Positions 7,372-15,233 of a stretch of 64,000 bases of DNA are shown here, one piece after another. This DNA is from a bacterium 336/3 (lineage in GTDB: Bacteria > Bacteroidota > Bacteroidia > Cytophagales > Thermonemataceae), in the NCBI GenBank assembly GCA_001281695.1, contig LJIE01000001.1, forward strand, positions 4,048,551-4,112,550, given 5' to 3'. Within the stretch, counting starts at the first letter, position 1. The number at the start of each line of letters is the position of its first letter. The notes beneath the pieces are model-generated. The model searched no databases. It worked only from the letters and a program-made list of their open reading frames with translations, and was not told where the DNA came from. The position numbers and the translations under genes were made by a program.

Positions 7372-8130
7372 TTACTCCTTTTTCTTATTATAAATAATTT
7401 CTCCAATATATTCGTTATCTTTTTTATAAATAGCTATCAGCATCTCAACATAACTACCATCTTGAGCATATCTTTTCCAAATTAAATTTATTTTGTCATT
7501 TTCTTCATAAACTTTGTCTATTTCATCATAAGCTACATCAGTGTCTATAAAGTGTAAATAATCAAAGTTTCTATAGTATTCATTAGTGTTTATTAATTTT
7601 ATGGGTGTTATATCGTTTTTTTTCTTATTTTTCAATACGACTGGATTGAAATTGGTACATCCAGTTGGCATTTGATTATCAAACGCTTTCATTACATAAT
7701 TATGTGAAAATATGAGTTCTATATCATTGTGAATTGTATTCAATTGTTTATTTTGCTTGTTATTTATGTCTAATTCGTAAACTAAATCTCCATTTACAAC
7801 ACCTTCTAAATTACCTACTTTAATTTTCACATACTTGAAGCTTTTACAAGTATCATCATTTGAGTTTAATTTATAAAAGCTTTCACTAACACCTAATATA
7901 TCTACACTATGCTTATTCAAATAAGATATATCTTTGCTATCATTACTATCATTTATTAAAATTTTAATATTATCTCCTAATAAAATACCATTTTTATTAA
8001 GTTTTTGATATACAATTTCAGATTTCATCATATTTTCATTATCAGTATTTTGTATTTGTTTTTTATTTTCTTGATTTGTACAAGAAAATGCATATAAAGT
8101 TAGGAAAATTGGTATTATTGTTTTGTTCAT
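7372..8130 (-). CDS. Lipoprotein of unknown function, possible partner of the 990-residue protein
   Basis: The protein has 252 residues with a lipoprotein signal (MNKTIIPIFLTLYAFSC, lipobox AFSC), then a very Asn/Lys/Asp-rich mature part with no domain I recognise. It starts 32 bp downstream of the stop of the 990-residue peptidoglycan-hydrolase-like protein on the same strand, so the two are probably cotranscribed. This order, large cell-wall hydrolase followed by a small lipoprotein, resembles effector/immunity pairs, but that role is only inferred from position. Confidence 0.55.
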   Translation of the reverse strand: MNKTIIPIFLTLYAFSCTNQENKKQIQNTDNENMMKSEIVYQKLNKNGILLGDNIKILINDSNDSKDISYLNKHSVDILGVSESFYKLNSNDDTCKSFKYVKIKVGNLEGVVNGDLVYELDINNKQNKQLNTIHNDIELIFSHNYVMKAFDNQMPTGCTNFNPVVLKNKKKNDITPIKLINTNEYYRNFDYLHFIDTDVAYDEIDKVYEENDKINLIWKRYAQDGSYVEMLIAIYKKDNEYIGEIIYNKKKE

Positions 8131-8162
8131 AATTTTACAATTATATCTTCATGTATCAATTA

Positions 8163-11135
8163 TTAAAAAATAGGTATTCGTATTTCTGCAACTGTAAATT
8201 TAGCATTTTTAACTCCACCCCATCTTTTGTCTCCTAATAATTTTTCTCCATCAATCATAAATAAATTTTCCGCATGATAACCTTGTGAATTTGTCCAAGC
8301 AGGGTCAAAATATCTGTAATAAACTTTATTTTCTTTTACTATTTTCTCCATAATTACCACAAAATGTTCAGTAGTTTTATCTCTATTATACATTTCTGTA
8401 CGACCGTCATCAACTCCTACAAATACAGGGTGTCCATTATTTAACTCATCATCAATAAATTTAATTCCTATTTCAAGATTTCTATAATGATTTTTTCCAT
8501 TTATTTGCTCCATTATTTGTATACTTGCCTGAGCCTCAGCATTAGCAATATCTAATTTCCCTCCTTTTTGTTTCATCATGGCTCTAGCAGCATCATAACA
8601 ACAAACTACATTTTTCTTCCCTGCATATGTTTTTTCAGACTCATATAATCCTCTCCCAGAAGTTCCCTTTACTAAAGCAGGGAATTGAGAAATAAAATCA
8701 TCAGGAGACATCACAGCATTTATACTCTTTGTTTGTATTTTGTTTATAGATAGTGTAGATATTTTATTTAAAACATTATACCCACTTCCTCCTTTACTAA
8801 AAGTTCCATCTTTTGATATATAAGCTTTTTCTTCTAACATAATAAGCTCATCTTGAAATTTTTCTATTGCTTGAATAGTTTTAGTTAATTGCTTAACAGG
8901 TATAATATCGGTATCCTTTAAAGAACTTACATAAATTGTTTCTTCATTATTGTCCAAATAGTTTATGGCTATTAACTTATTTTGTATAATTTTTACATCT
9001 TTTGTAACATTTTTTCCTTTTTTGCCTACACTATCACTAATCTGTTCTCCAACATATCTATCATCTGTTTTTTGGGTTTGCTTTTTGTCAATATTGTTAA
9101 ACCCAAAATACTTCATTAAAGCTTTTAGCATTTCATATTGTTTTGTAACCCCCAACCCCTCAAAAAGATAATTAAAAGCTTCTAATCCATACTTTTTTAA
9201 CTCGCCCCATATATCATCTGCTATTTTTGTTTTTTCTTTATCTTTTTGTTTTTGTTGTTCTTGCTTTTTTCTTTCTTGTTCTAGTTGTAATCTTTTTCTT
9301 TCCTCTTCCAATTTTCTTTTTTGCTCTAAGGCATATTCTTGTCGAGCCTTTGTTACACTTTCTTTGATTGAATTCATTAATTTTTGAAGTGTACTTCCGT
9401 CAGGGTCAATTCGTCCATCTACCCCTTTTCTATTCACTTCCAACTGAAATATCTTAATAGCCTCAATGGTTTTGGGAATATCTTTAGATGTTACTTTATC
9501 TTTAGGAAAAGAAGGAACTTTTCCATACATCAATAGCATTCTTCGTTCATATTCAGACGTTTTATAACTATATAATTGCTCTTTTTTTTCTTCTTTTGGG
9601 ATATCAGTAGTTGTATTTGGGTCTACTTGTTTTTCATCAACTATTTCTGGAGTATTTATAATAGGTGGCAAATGAACTTCTTCTAATTCAATATTTTTAA
9701 CAGGTTGTTCTTTTTGATAATCTGCTTCTGATAATAAACCTATTTCGTAAAGTTTTTCTTGTATTACAAGTACATCTTCTGTAAAATTTATCATATCCTC
9801 TTTATATGTACCATTAGGTAAACCTACTGAAAAGCCCCATCTTGATTTAGCTGGAGGGCTTGTCAATATTTCAGGCATATTTAGTTTTGTCCCTGACTCA
9901 AAATAACTTTTTCCATCTTTTTCTTTAAGTTTTGTTTTATTAGCATTTGTCAAATCTTGAGCACTTACACCATATTTATCTGATAGTTTATCTATGTTTT
10001 CTCCCTTTTGAACAATTCCTCTTTTATTTTGCGTAATGGTTTGTGAGTTAGTATTTGGTGTAGTAGTTTCTGGTTTAAGATTACTGTATTTCTGATTAGA
10101 CATTAAGTCAGGGATAGTACCTCCCATTTCTGCCAAAAAGTACAGAATATTAAGTGTTGTTCCATTTTTACCTACAACTCCATCTGTTAAACCTTTTCTT
10201 TGTATTTCAATATCTTCTAATGATTTTTTAGTAGCAGAAGGATGAGATTTTCCAGCATCTTCTATAATTTTTATTCTCTTTTTATACCATTCTGCTGTAA
10301 CAGGAGCAAGTTCAGTATCTTGAAAAGTTTGTATAGCTTCTGATACTTTATCCACATCTTCTATTTCTGTTTTTTTAAGATACCCAAGTTTTACAAGCAT
10401 TGAGCCAACTTTTTTTACATCTTCAAGAAAATTTTTACCTCCCTTACCAACACTTCCTTTTAAAGAAAAATCTCTATTCATTCTACCTACTTCAGATTTA
10501 ATATGTGTTTCATAATGAGGGTTTGAGGCAAAAACTCCTTTGTTATCATGTCGGAGCATACCATTATTTTTGATAATATCATTTCCTGTTTGCTTTCCTC
10601 CAAGCCATCCTTTTGCCATACCCAGATAATATACATCAAATCCATCTTCAATCGTTTTAATACTTTTAGCTGTTTTATTATCACCTGCATCAGTAGCACC
10701 CATATGGAAAATATTACCAGAACTTCCACGTTCATGCCTATAAACACCACCCTCTAAATATGCTTGAGCAAGAGCTATTTCAACGGGAACAACATAATTC
10801 AAATCTCCATATTTGTCATATACTTTTCTTGCTGCATTCGCAAAATGTGAACCTTTTAGTTGTAAATCAGCATTTATATTTTTTTTTGAATACCATATAT
10901 TTAACTGATTTTGAGCAACCTGTTCGTATTTTGCAAAATATTCATTTTCCTTTCCTTTTTCAATTTCTTTTTTAGGTAATTCTTGTCCTTTTAAAGTTTT
11001 TGTGGTTTGTTCTTGCTGTTTTAAAGCTGTTGCTAATTGTTTATCCATATTGTTAGTAACCATTGGAACTTTTTGTTCTTGGTTATTAACTACCCCACTA
11101 TCAACAATATTTTGTTTGGTATCTAAAGAGTACAT
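8163..11135 (-). CDS. Large modular cell-wall hydrolase-like protein (lysozyme-like, repeats, LysM, papain-like peptidase)
   Basis: The protein has 990 residues and no signal peptide. Residues about 63-225 resemble a glucosaminidase/lysozyme-like fold (VPVEIALAQAYLEGG, then SGNIFHMGATDAG). A LysM module occupies about 372-421 (GIVQKGENIDKLSDKYGVS). Three related blocks beginning SVG (about 228-345, 436-600 and 700-815) share SVG-x-GK/N, DV-x-x-IQ-x-KL and AI-x-FQ patterns like peptidoglycan-binding modules. A Lys/Glu/Gln-rich coiled coil lies at about 605-650. The C-terminus (824-990) looks like a C39/papain-type peptidase with Cys845/846, His924 in EHFVVI and Asp944 in YFDPAW. Absence of a Sec signal suggests export by a specialised machine. 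It is divergent from an injection-system-type AAA+ ATPase. Confidence 0.65.
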   Translation of the reverse strand: MYSLDTKQNIVDSGVVNNQEQKVPMVTNNMDKQLATALKQQEQTTKTLKGQELPKKEIEKGKENEYFAKYEQVAQNQLNIWYSKKNINADLQLKGSHFANAARKVYDKYGDLNYVVPVEIALAQAYLEGGVYRHERGSSGNIFHMGATDAGDNKTAKSIKTIEDGFDVYYLGMAKGWLGGKQTGNDIIKNNGMLRHDNKGVFASNPHYETHIKSEVGRMNRDFSLKGSVGKGGKNFLEDVKKVGSMLVKLGYLKKTEIEDVDKVSEAIQTFQDTELAPVTAEWYKKRIKIIEDAGKSHPSATKKSLEDIEIQRKGLTDGVVGKNGTTLNILYFLAEMGGTIPDLMSNQKYSNLKPETTTPNTNSQTITQNKRGIVQKGENIDKLSDKYGVSAQDLTNANKTKLKEKDGKSYFESGTKLNMPEILTSPPAKSRWGFSVGLPNGTYKEDMINFTEDVLVIQEKLYEIGLLSEADYQKEQPVKNIELEEVHLPPIINTPEIVDEKQVDPNTTTDIPKEEKKEQLYSYKTSEYERRMLLMYGKVPSFPKDKVTSKDIPKTIEAIKIFQLEVNRKGVDGRIDPDGSTLQKLMNSIKESVTKARQEYALEQKRKLEEERKRLQLEQERKKQEQQKQKDKEKTKIADDIWGELKKYGLEAFNYLFEGLGVTKQYEMLKALMKYFGFNNIDKKQTQKTDDRYVGEQISDSVGKKGKNVTKDVKIIQNKLIAINYLDNNEETIYVSSLKDTDIIPVKQLTKTIQAIEKFQDELIMLEEKAYISKDGTFSKGGSGYNVLNKISTLSINKIQTKSINAVMSPDDFISQFPALVKGTSGRGLYESEKTYAGKKNVVCCYDAARAMMKQKGGKLDIANAEAQASIQIMEQINGKNHYRNLEIGIKFIDDELNNGHPVFVGVDDGRTEMYNRDKTTEHFVVIMEKIVKENKVYYRYFDPAWTNSQGYHAENLFMIDGEKLLGDKRWGGVKNAKFTVAEIRIPIF

Positions 11136-11155
11136 ATTCCTTAAATTATTTTCTA

Positions 11156-11163
11156 TAAATTTG
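11156..11163 (+). promoter_or_regulatory. Possible -7 element of the AAA+ ATPase gene
   Basis: TAAATTTG matches the TAnnTTTG consensus 33 bp upstream of the ATPase ATG, within the 61-bp divergent gap. No convincing -33 element is visible at the usual spacing. Confidence 0.3.
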
Positions 11164-11196
11164 TTCTAAAATTACTCCAATTTTACATACTTATTT

Positions 11197-12585
11197 ATGA
11201 CTGACAATTTAGAGAATTTTTATAATTTTTTCAAGCAAGAAAGCTTTTGGTTTTTTAGTGTTATAAAGAGACAATTATTTTTACTTAAATCCCAAGAGGA
11301 TTTATCTATATTACCAAGTCCAGAATTATCTAGTTTTCAAACACTCTATAATCAATTTATTATAAAAAACAGCCTAACTGAACAAGAGAGGCTTGTTTTA
11401 ATGTTAGCGATTATTCCTGAAATACAACCTGATTTATTAGATTTTTTACTTTCAGAGAATTTAACAGCATTGGGAAGATACCAAGATAACTCAAAGTTAG
11501 GCTTTATTCCTTCTGGTTATACTGCTTTATTTCTATTAGCCAATAACCCTCAAGACATGGGAGAAGCTTATTTTTATAATTACCCAATCATCAAAAAACT
11601 GCTTGATAGAGGATTTATCAATTTAGAAAAAAATCCAAGTAACCCATCTAACAATTCTTTAATTCATGGTAGATTAGTAATTTCTATTGAAATTTTACAT
11701 CTTATTGCCTCCAATGAACCCTTTTCTCCAAAATACTCACAAGAGTTCCCTGCCAGCCTATACACTACAGAAGAAACTTGGGATGATTTGATTCTCAACC
11801 CTTCTGTGAGAGAATGTTTGATGGATGTAAAGGCTTGGATGAAACATTATCCCACTCTCAATAAAGATGAAAACTACAAAGGTTCTAAAGGTTTCAAGGC
11901 TCTTTTTTGGGGTGAATCTGGAACTGGGAAAACTGTCAGTGTGGGTATTTTGGGAAAAGAAGTTGGTAAAGATGTGTATAGAATTGACCTTTCTCAAATT
12001 GTGTCTAAATATGTGGGAGAAACAGAGAAAAACCTTAAATATGTGTTTGATTTGGCTCAAAACAAAGATTGGATTTTATTTTTTGATGAAGGAGATGCTT
12101 TATTGGGTAAAAGAACTGATAACAAATCAGCCAATGACCGTTATGGAAACCAAGAAATTGCCTATTTACTTCAAAGAATGGAAGATTTTGATGGGATTTT
12201 GTTTTTGTGTACCAACAAAAGAGATAATTTGGATGAGGCTTTCAAAAGACGTTTTCATTTGAGATTTGAGTTTAGTCAGCCCTTTTCTTCTATTCGTTTT
12301 GAAATATGGGCAAAGGCATTTGAGGAATTTTATTTCAACAATGTACCCATGGAGTATACAGCAGAAAAACTCAAAGATATGAATGGAGCTTGGATAAAGA
12401 GTTTTGCTCGTTATTGTAAAGTTCAAGCTTTAGAAGATACAACAGACAAAGCTTATGTATTTGACAGAGAAAAATTTTATAGGACACTGAGAAACTTCTA
12501 CATTGCTCAGGGCAAGGGTTATCATGATGTTACAGCCATTTGTAAGGAACTAAGCCTTCCTATGTGGAAAGATATTATTGTGTAA
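11197..12585 (+). CDS. AAA+ ATPase of the contractile-injection-system (Afp15-like) type
   Basis: The protein has 462 residues. The N-terminal half (about 45-175) is predicted helical with LTEQERLVLMLAIIP and the characteristic FIPSGYTALFLLANN, resembling the N-domains of ATPases encoded in Bacteroidota extracellular contractile injection loci. The AAA+ core has Walker A GESGTGKT at 239-246, Walker B ILFFDEGD at 293-300, a sensor-1 Asn340 in CTNKRDN and an arginine finger at 351-352. In such systems this ATPase assists particle assembly; its exact role is not settled. No sheath, tube or baseplate gene lies in this window, so the gene is an orphan or remote from its cluster. Confidence 0.75.
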   Translation: MTDNLENFYNFFKQESFWFFSVIKRQLFLLKSQEDLSILPSPELSSFQTLYNQFIIKNSLTEQERLVLMLAIIPEIQPDLLDFLLSENLTALGRYQDNSKLGFIPSGYTALFLLANNPQDMGEAYFYNYPIIKKLLDRGFINLEKNPSNPSNNSLIHGRLVISIEILHLIASNEPFSPKYSQEFPASLYTTEETWDDLILNPSVRECLMDVKAWMKHYPTLNKDENYKGSKGFKALFWGESGTGKTVSVGILGKEVGKDVYRIDLSQIVSKYVGETEKNLKYVFDLAQNKDWILFFDEGDALLGKRTDNKSANDRYGNQEIAYLLQRMEDFDGILFLCTNKRDNLDEAFKRRFHLRFEFSQPFSSIRFEIWAKAFEEFYFNNVPMEYTAEKLKDMNGAWIKSFARYCKVQALEDTTDKAYVFDREKFYRTLRNFYIAQGKGYHDVTAICKELSLPMWKDIIV

Positions 12586-12617
12586 AACAAAAGCCTCGTT
12601 TAAACGAGGCTTTTGTT
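12586..12617. terminator. Bidirectional terminator between the ATPase and ctp genes
   Basis: A perfect 32-bp palindrome (arm AACAAAAGCCTCGTTT) lies directly after the ATPase stop and overlaps the last two bases of the convergent S41 protease gene. A-rich and T-rich flanks allow it to serve both strands. Confidence 0.85.
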
Positions 12618-14277
12618 ATTTCTTCTTTAAAATTTCTTTATACTTAGCAGGGTTTTTTAATATTTTAACAGCTTCTTGTAGTTCTTTGTCATTATCAAAT
12701 TTAGCTTCAGTTTCTCCTTTTTCTAAATAATATCTTGTACAAATCTCCTCTTCCAGAAGCTCTCTAATTTCATTTTTGAAAGTTATCAAATCAACTTCTT
12801 TATTTTTAGAAATACGTCCTTTAAGCGTATTCAAGTCGTTTTGTATTAAATCATAAGTTTTATCTTTTTTAGCTGCATCTATCAAATCTTTATAGCTTTT
12901 TTCCATTTCGGTGGTATAAGCATAATCTTTATTTTTTACCCATGTTACAAATGCCTGATATTCTGCATCTGAAAGAGCAAACTCTCTTGCAGGTTTGATT
13001 TGACTATTTTTAAGAGCATACTCATTGGCATATTCAAAAATAAGGTTTTTAGTTACAAGACTTTGAGCAATGGGGCTTAGATTTTCTTTCTCAATAATTA
13101 CATCTGGCTCCAAACCAGCACCATCATAAACTGTTCTTCCACCTTTAGTTTTGAAAGCTCTTCGTAATGAATCAGGTATTTTAGCTACTTTACCTTGGTC
13201 ATCTCTGTTGCTATAATCCAAAGCCTGAATACATCTGCCACTAGGCACATAATATTTAGCTACTGTTATTTTTACTTGCGAATTATAAGTAAGTGGTCTT
13301 GTACTTTGTACCAAGCCTTTTCCGAAAGAACGTTGTCCCACAAGTACTCCTCTATCGTAATCTTGAATTACTCCTGAAACAATCTCGGATGCAGATGCAC
13401 TTCTGCCGTTTACAAGTACTACTAATGGAATATCTGTATCAATGGGTTGCCTAAGTGATTTGTAAGTTTTATTCCATTCTGCAATTTTCCCTTTCGTGAA
13501 AACAACATCTAAATCTTTGGGTAAGAATAAATTACATATATTTACAGATTCATTTAAAAGTCCTCCAGGGTTTCCTCTCAAATCTAAAATAATACTTTTG
13601 GCTCCTTTACTTTTTAATTCTTCTACACTTTTACGAATACTCTCTGCTGCACCTTGTGTAAATTCACTTAAATAGACATATCCTATACCATCTTCTATTA
13701 TTCCATGAAAAGGAATATTATCAACTTTAATTCTTTCTCTTTTTATTTTGATTTTCTCTGTTTGTGTAGAACCATAATGTCTGATAAGCAATTCTATTTC
13801 AGTATCAGGTTGCCCTTTGAGCAAACGGCTAATATCACTTTGATTTTTACCAGTTACTTTTACTTCGCCGATTTGCAATATTTCGTCTCCAATTTTTAAT
13901 CCACTTTTGAGAGCTGGAGAGTTTTCCATAGGCATAATAACTGTTACTTTTCCATTTCGTGTGCCTACAGTTGCCCCAATACCTCCATATTCGCCTGTGG
14001 TCATGGTCCTGTAATCTTCTATTTGGTCTTCAGAAATATAGACCGTATAAGGGTCTAAAGATTTGAGCATGGCATCCAAGCCAGTACGCATAATTTTATT
14101 GGGATTCACTTCATCCACATAATAATTGTTCACTTCTTTGTAGAGTGTTGTGAAAATATCAATGTTTTTGGCTATTTCGAAGGCATTGTCTTGTGGGTCT
14201 TTTTTAAATGCTAAAAAAGTAGTAACAGCCAGTGCTAATAGCACCAAAGTAGTTAGATTTCTCCTAATAGTTTTCAT
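12616..14277 (-). CDS. S41-family C-terminal processing peptidase
   Basis: The protein has 553 residues. A membrane anchor or signal lies at 7-24. A PDZ domain spans about 95-178 (YGGIGATVGTRNGKVTV, ALKSGLKIGDEIL). The S41 catalytic domain spans about 185-380 with LDLRGNPGGLL, Ser293 in GRSASASE and Lys320 in FGKGL as the Ser/Lys dyad. A C-terminal helical region follows. Such proteases cleave periplasmic or envelope proteins from their C-termini. It is convergent with the AAA+ ATPase and shares its terminator. A -7-like TAtaTTTG lies at 14310-14303 on the minus strand. Confidence 0.9.
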   Translation of the reverse strand: MKTIRRNLTTLVLLALAVTTFLAFKKDPQDNAFEIAKNIDIFTTLYKEVNNYYVDEVNPNKIMRTGLDAMLKSLDPYTVYISEDQIEDYRTMTTGEYGGIGATVGTRNGKVTVIMPMENSPALKSGLKIGDEILQIGEVKVTGKNQSDISRLLKGQPDTEIELLIRHYGSTQTEKIKIKRERIKVDNIPFHGIIEDGIGYVYLSEFTQGAAESIRKSVEELKSKGAKSIILDLRGNPGGLLNESVNICNLFLPKDLDVVFTKGKIAEWNKTYKSLRQPIDTDIPLVVLVNGRSASASEIVSGVIQDYDRGVLVGQRSFGKGLVQSTRPLTYNSQVKITVAKYYVPSGRCIQALDYSNRDDQGKVAKIPDSLRRAFKTKGGRTVYDGAGLEPDVIIEKENLSPIAQSLVTKNLIFEYANEYALKNSQIKPAREFALSDAEYQAFVTWVKNKDYAYTTEMEKSYKDLIDAAKKDKTYDLIQNDLNTLKGRISKNKEVDLITFKNEIRELLEEEICTRYYLEKGETEAKFDNDKELQEAVKILKNPAKYKEILKKK

Positions 14278-14331
14278 AGGCTTTATGTTTTTCAGAATAA
14301 CTCAAATATAATAAATTTATTGTATCAAAAA

Positions 14332-14370
14332 GTACATCACCAGCAGTAAGTTTTACCACTGGTGATGTAC
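14332..14370 (-). terminator. Terminator of the small membrane-protein gene
   Basis: On the minus strand a 12-bp stem (GTACATCACCAG / CTGGTGATGTAC) is followed by TTTTTG. It lies 20 bp beyond the stop of the 57-residue gene and upstream of the S41 protease gene. Confidence 0.75.
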
Positions 14371-14389
14371 AATAATGATTTTTTAAAGA

Positions 14390-14563
14390 TTATGAGGGTT
14401 TTCTATTCTTAAAAGCTAAAAAAGCAAATACAATCCCTAAAGGTAAGGGTATCCAAAAAGTATCTTTTAGTTCTGTGAGATTGCTATTGGTTGAACCAAT
14501 TTGGTACATGGCTGCTGAAGCAAAGAAACATACACCAGCAAGAATAGGAGCTAATTTTTTCAT
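14390..14563 (-). CDS. Small membrane protein, 57 residues
   Basis: This short ORF begins MKKLAPILAGVCFFASAAMY and ends FLAFKNRKPS. It has two hydrophobic segments (residues about 4-20 and 38-51) separated by a polar loop with Asn, Thr and Asp, so it is predicted to be a hairpin inner-membrane protein or a signal-anchored one. It has its own downstream hairpin terminator at 14332-14370, which argues for a real transcript. It lies between rpmB and the S41 protease gene on the same strand. I do not recognise a named family. Confidence 0.6.
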   Translation of the reverse strand: MKKLAPILAGVCFFASAAMYQIGSTNSNLTELKDTFWIPLPLGIVFAFLAFKNRKPS

Positions 14564-14611
14564 AAGCATATTTGTTTTAAATTTTCTTTTTGAATATGAT
14601 AAATTTGAAAC

Positions 14612-14646
14612 AAAAAGGCAAGAATTTATACAAATTCTTGCCTTTT
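14612..14646 (-). terminator. Terminator of rpmB
   Basis: The stem AAAAGGCAAGAATTT / AAATTCTTGCCTTTT with a short loop lies about 22 bp beyond the rpmB stop on the minus strand. A T-rich stretch follows. Confidence 0.8.
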
Positions 14647-14667
14647 CAATGCTTTTTAAGAATCAAA

Positions 14668-14907
14668 TTATGCGTGTAAAGTACCTTTTTTCGCAGCATC
14701 TCTGATTGCTTGTTCAATGCCTTTTTTATTGATAGTACGAAGTGCTTTGGCAGAAACTCTAAGAGTTATCCAAAGGTCTTCATCTGCTAAATAAAACTTT
14801 TTAGTTTTAAGGTTGATATCAAACCTTCTTTTTGTTTTATTGTTAGCGTGAGAAACGTTATTCCCTACCCTAGGCTTTTTTCCTGATAATTGACAAACTC
14901 TCGCCAT
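14668..14907 (-). CDS. rpmB: 50S ribosomal protein L28
   Basis: The 79-residue protein has the L28 signature MARVCQLSGKKPRVGNNVSH followed by ANNKTKRRF, and a Lys/Arg-rich C-terminus (KALRTINKKG). Length and order agree with bacterial L28. It has a clear promoter at 14946-14976 and its own terminator at 14612-14646, so it appears to be a single-gene transcript; rpmG is about 49 kb away in this window. Confidence 0.97.
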   Translation of the reverse strand: MARVCQLSGKKPRVGNNVSHANNKTKRRFDINLKTKKFYLADEDLWITLRVSAKALRTINKKGIEQAIRDAAKKGTLHA

Positions 14908-14945
14908 AACCTTATAATTAATAAATGTTTTTACAAATTGGAGTG

Positions 14946-14976
14946 CAAATATAGTCTTTGTTTTGGAAATTACAAA
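14946..14976 (-). promoter_or_regulatory. Promoter of rpmB
   Basis: On the minus strand TTTG (14976-14973), a 19-bp spacer and TAtaTTTG (14953-14946) match the Bacteroidota consensus, about 40 bp upstream of the rpmB ATG. Confidence 0.75.
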
Positions 14977-14982
14977 AAAATA

Positions 14983-15168
14983 TTATTTTTTTTCTTTTCT
15001 CTTAAATCCATAAGGACAGTGCTTACATCCATTCTGACAGCAATATCCCCTTTTCAGGTGATATTGTTCTGTAAAGACCATGAAACCTTGTTCATTAAAA
15101 TAGAAATCTCCCTCCTCAGCCACTGGGTTATTATTGGACTTTTTCTTGCCCGAATATAAAAAATCCAT
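14983..15168 (-). CDS. DUF5522-family small cysteine-rich protein
   Basis: This 61-residue protein has the cysteine cluster GYCCQNGCKHCPYGF near its C-terminus (four cysteines plus His), preceded by FYFNEQGFMVFTEQYHLKRG. This is the conserved core of DUF5522, a short family common in Bacteroidota; the cysteines probably bind a metal. Function is unknown. It is encoded between rpmB and the divergent rocD gene. Its first bases overlap the rocD upstream region, so the two may share control sequences. Confidence 0.75.
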   Translation of the reverse strand: MDFLYSGKKKSNNNPVAEEGDFYFNEQGFMVFTEQYHLKRGYCCQNGCKHCPYGFKRKEKK

Positions 15169-15176
15169 AATTTTTG

Positions 15177-15184
15177 TATCTTTG
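15177..15184 (+). promoter_or_regulatory. Possible -7 element of rocD
   Basis: TATCTTTG fits TAnnTTTG, 50 bp before the rocD ATG. No good -33 element is seen at the standard distance. Confidence 0.4.
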
Positions 15185-15190
15185 TGAACG

Positions 15191-15209
15191 TTTTGTGTCT
15201 AACACAAAA
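15191..15209 (+). promoter_or_regulatory. Inverted repeat in the rocD leader
   Basis: TTTTGTGT and ACACAAAA are separated by CTA, directly downstream of the proposed -7 element. It could be an operator at the start point or a hairpin in the 5' end of the mRNA. Confidence 0.35.
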
Positions 15210-15233
15210 TACAACGCAAAAGTTTAAAATTTT

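Noticed and set aside
8163..11135. Several ORFs of 60-90 codons inside the 990-residue gene on both strands
   Set aside because: They are alternative-frame shadows with no start context, family match or spacing logic.
11758..12426. ORFs of 86-131 codons overlapping the AAA+ ATPase
   Set aside because: They overlap the Walker region of a clear AAA+ gene in other frames and have low-complexity or random composition.
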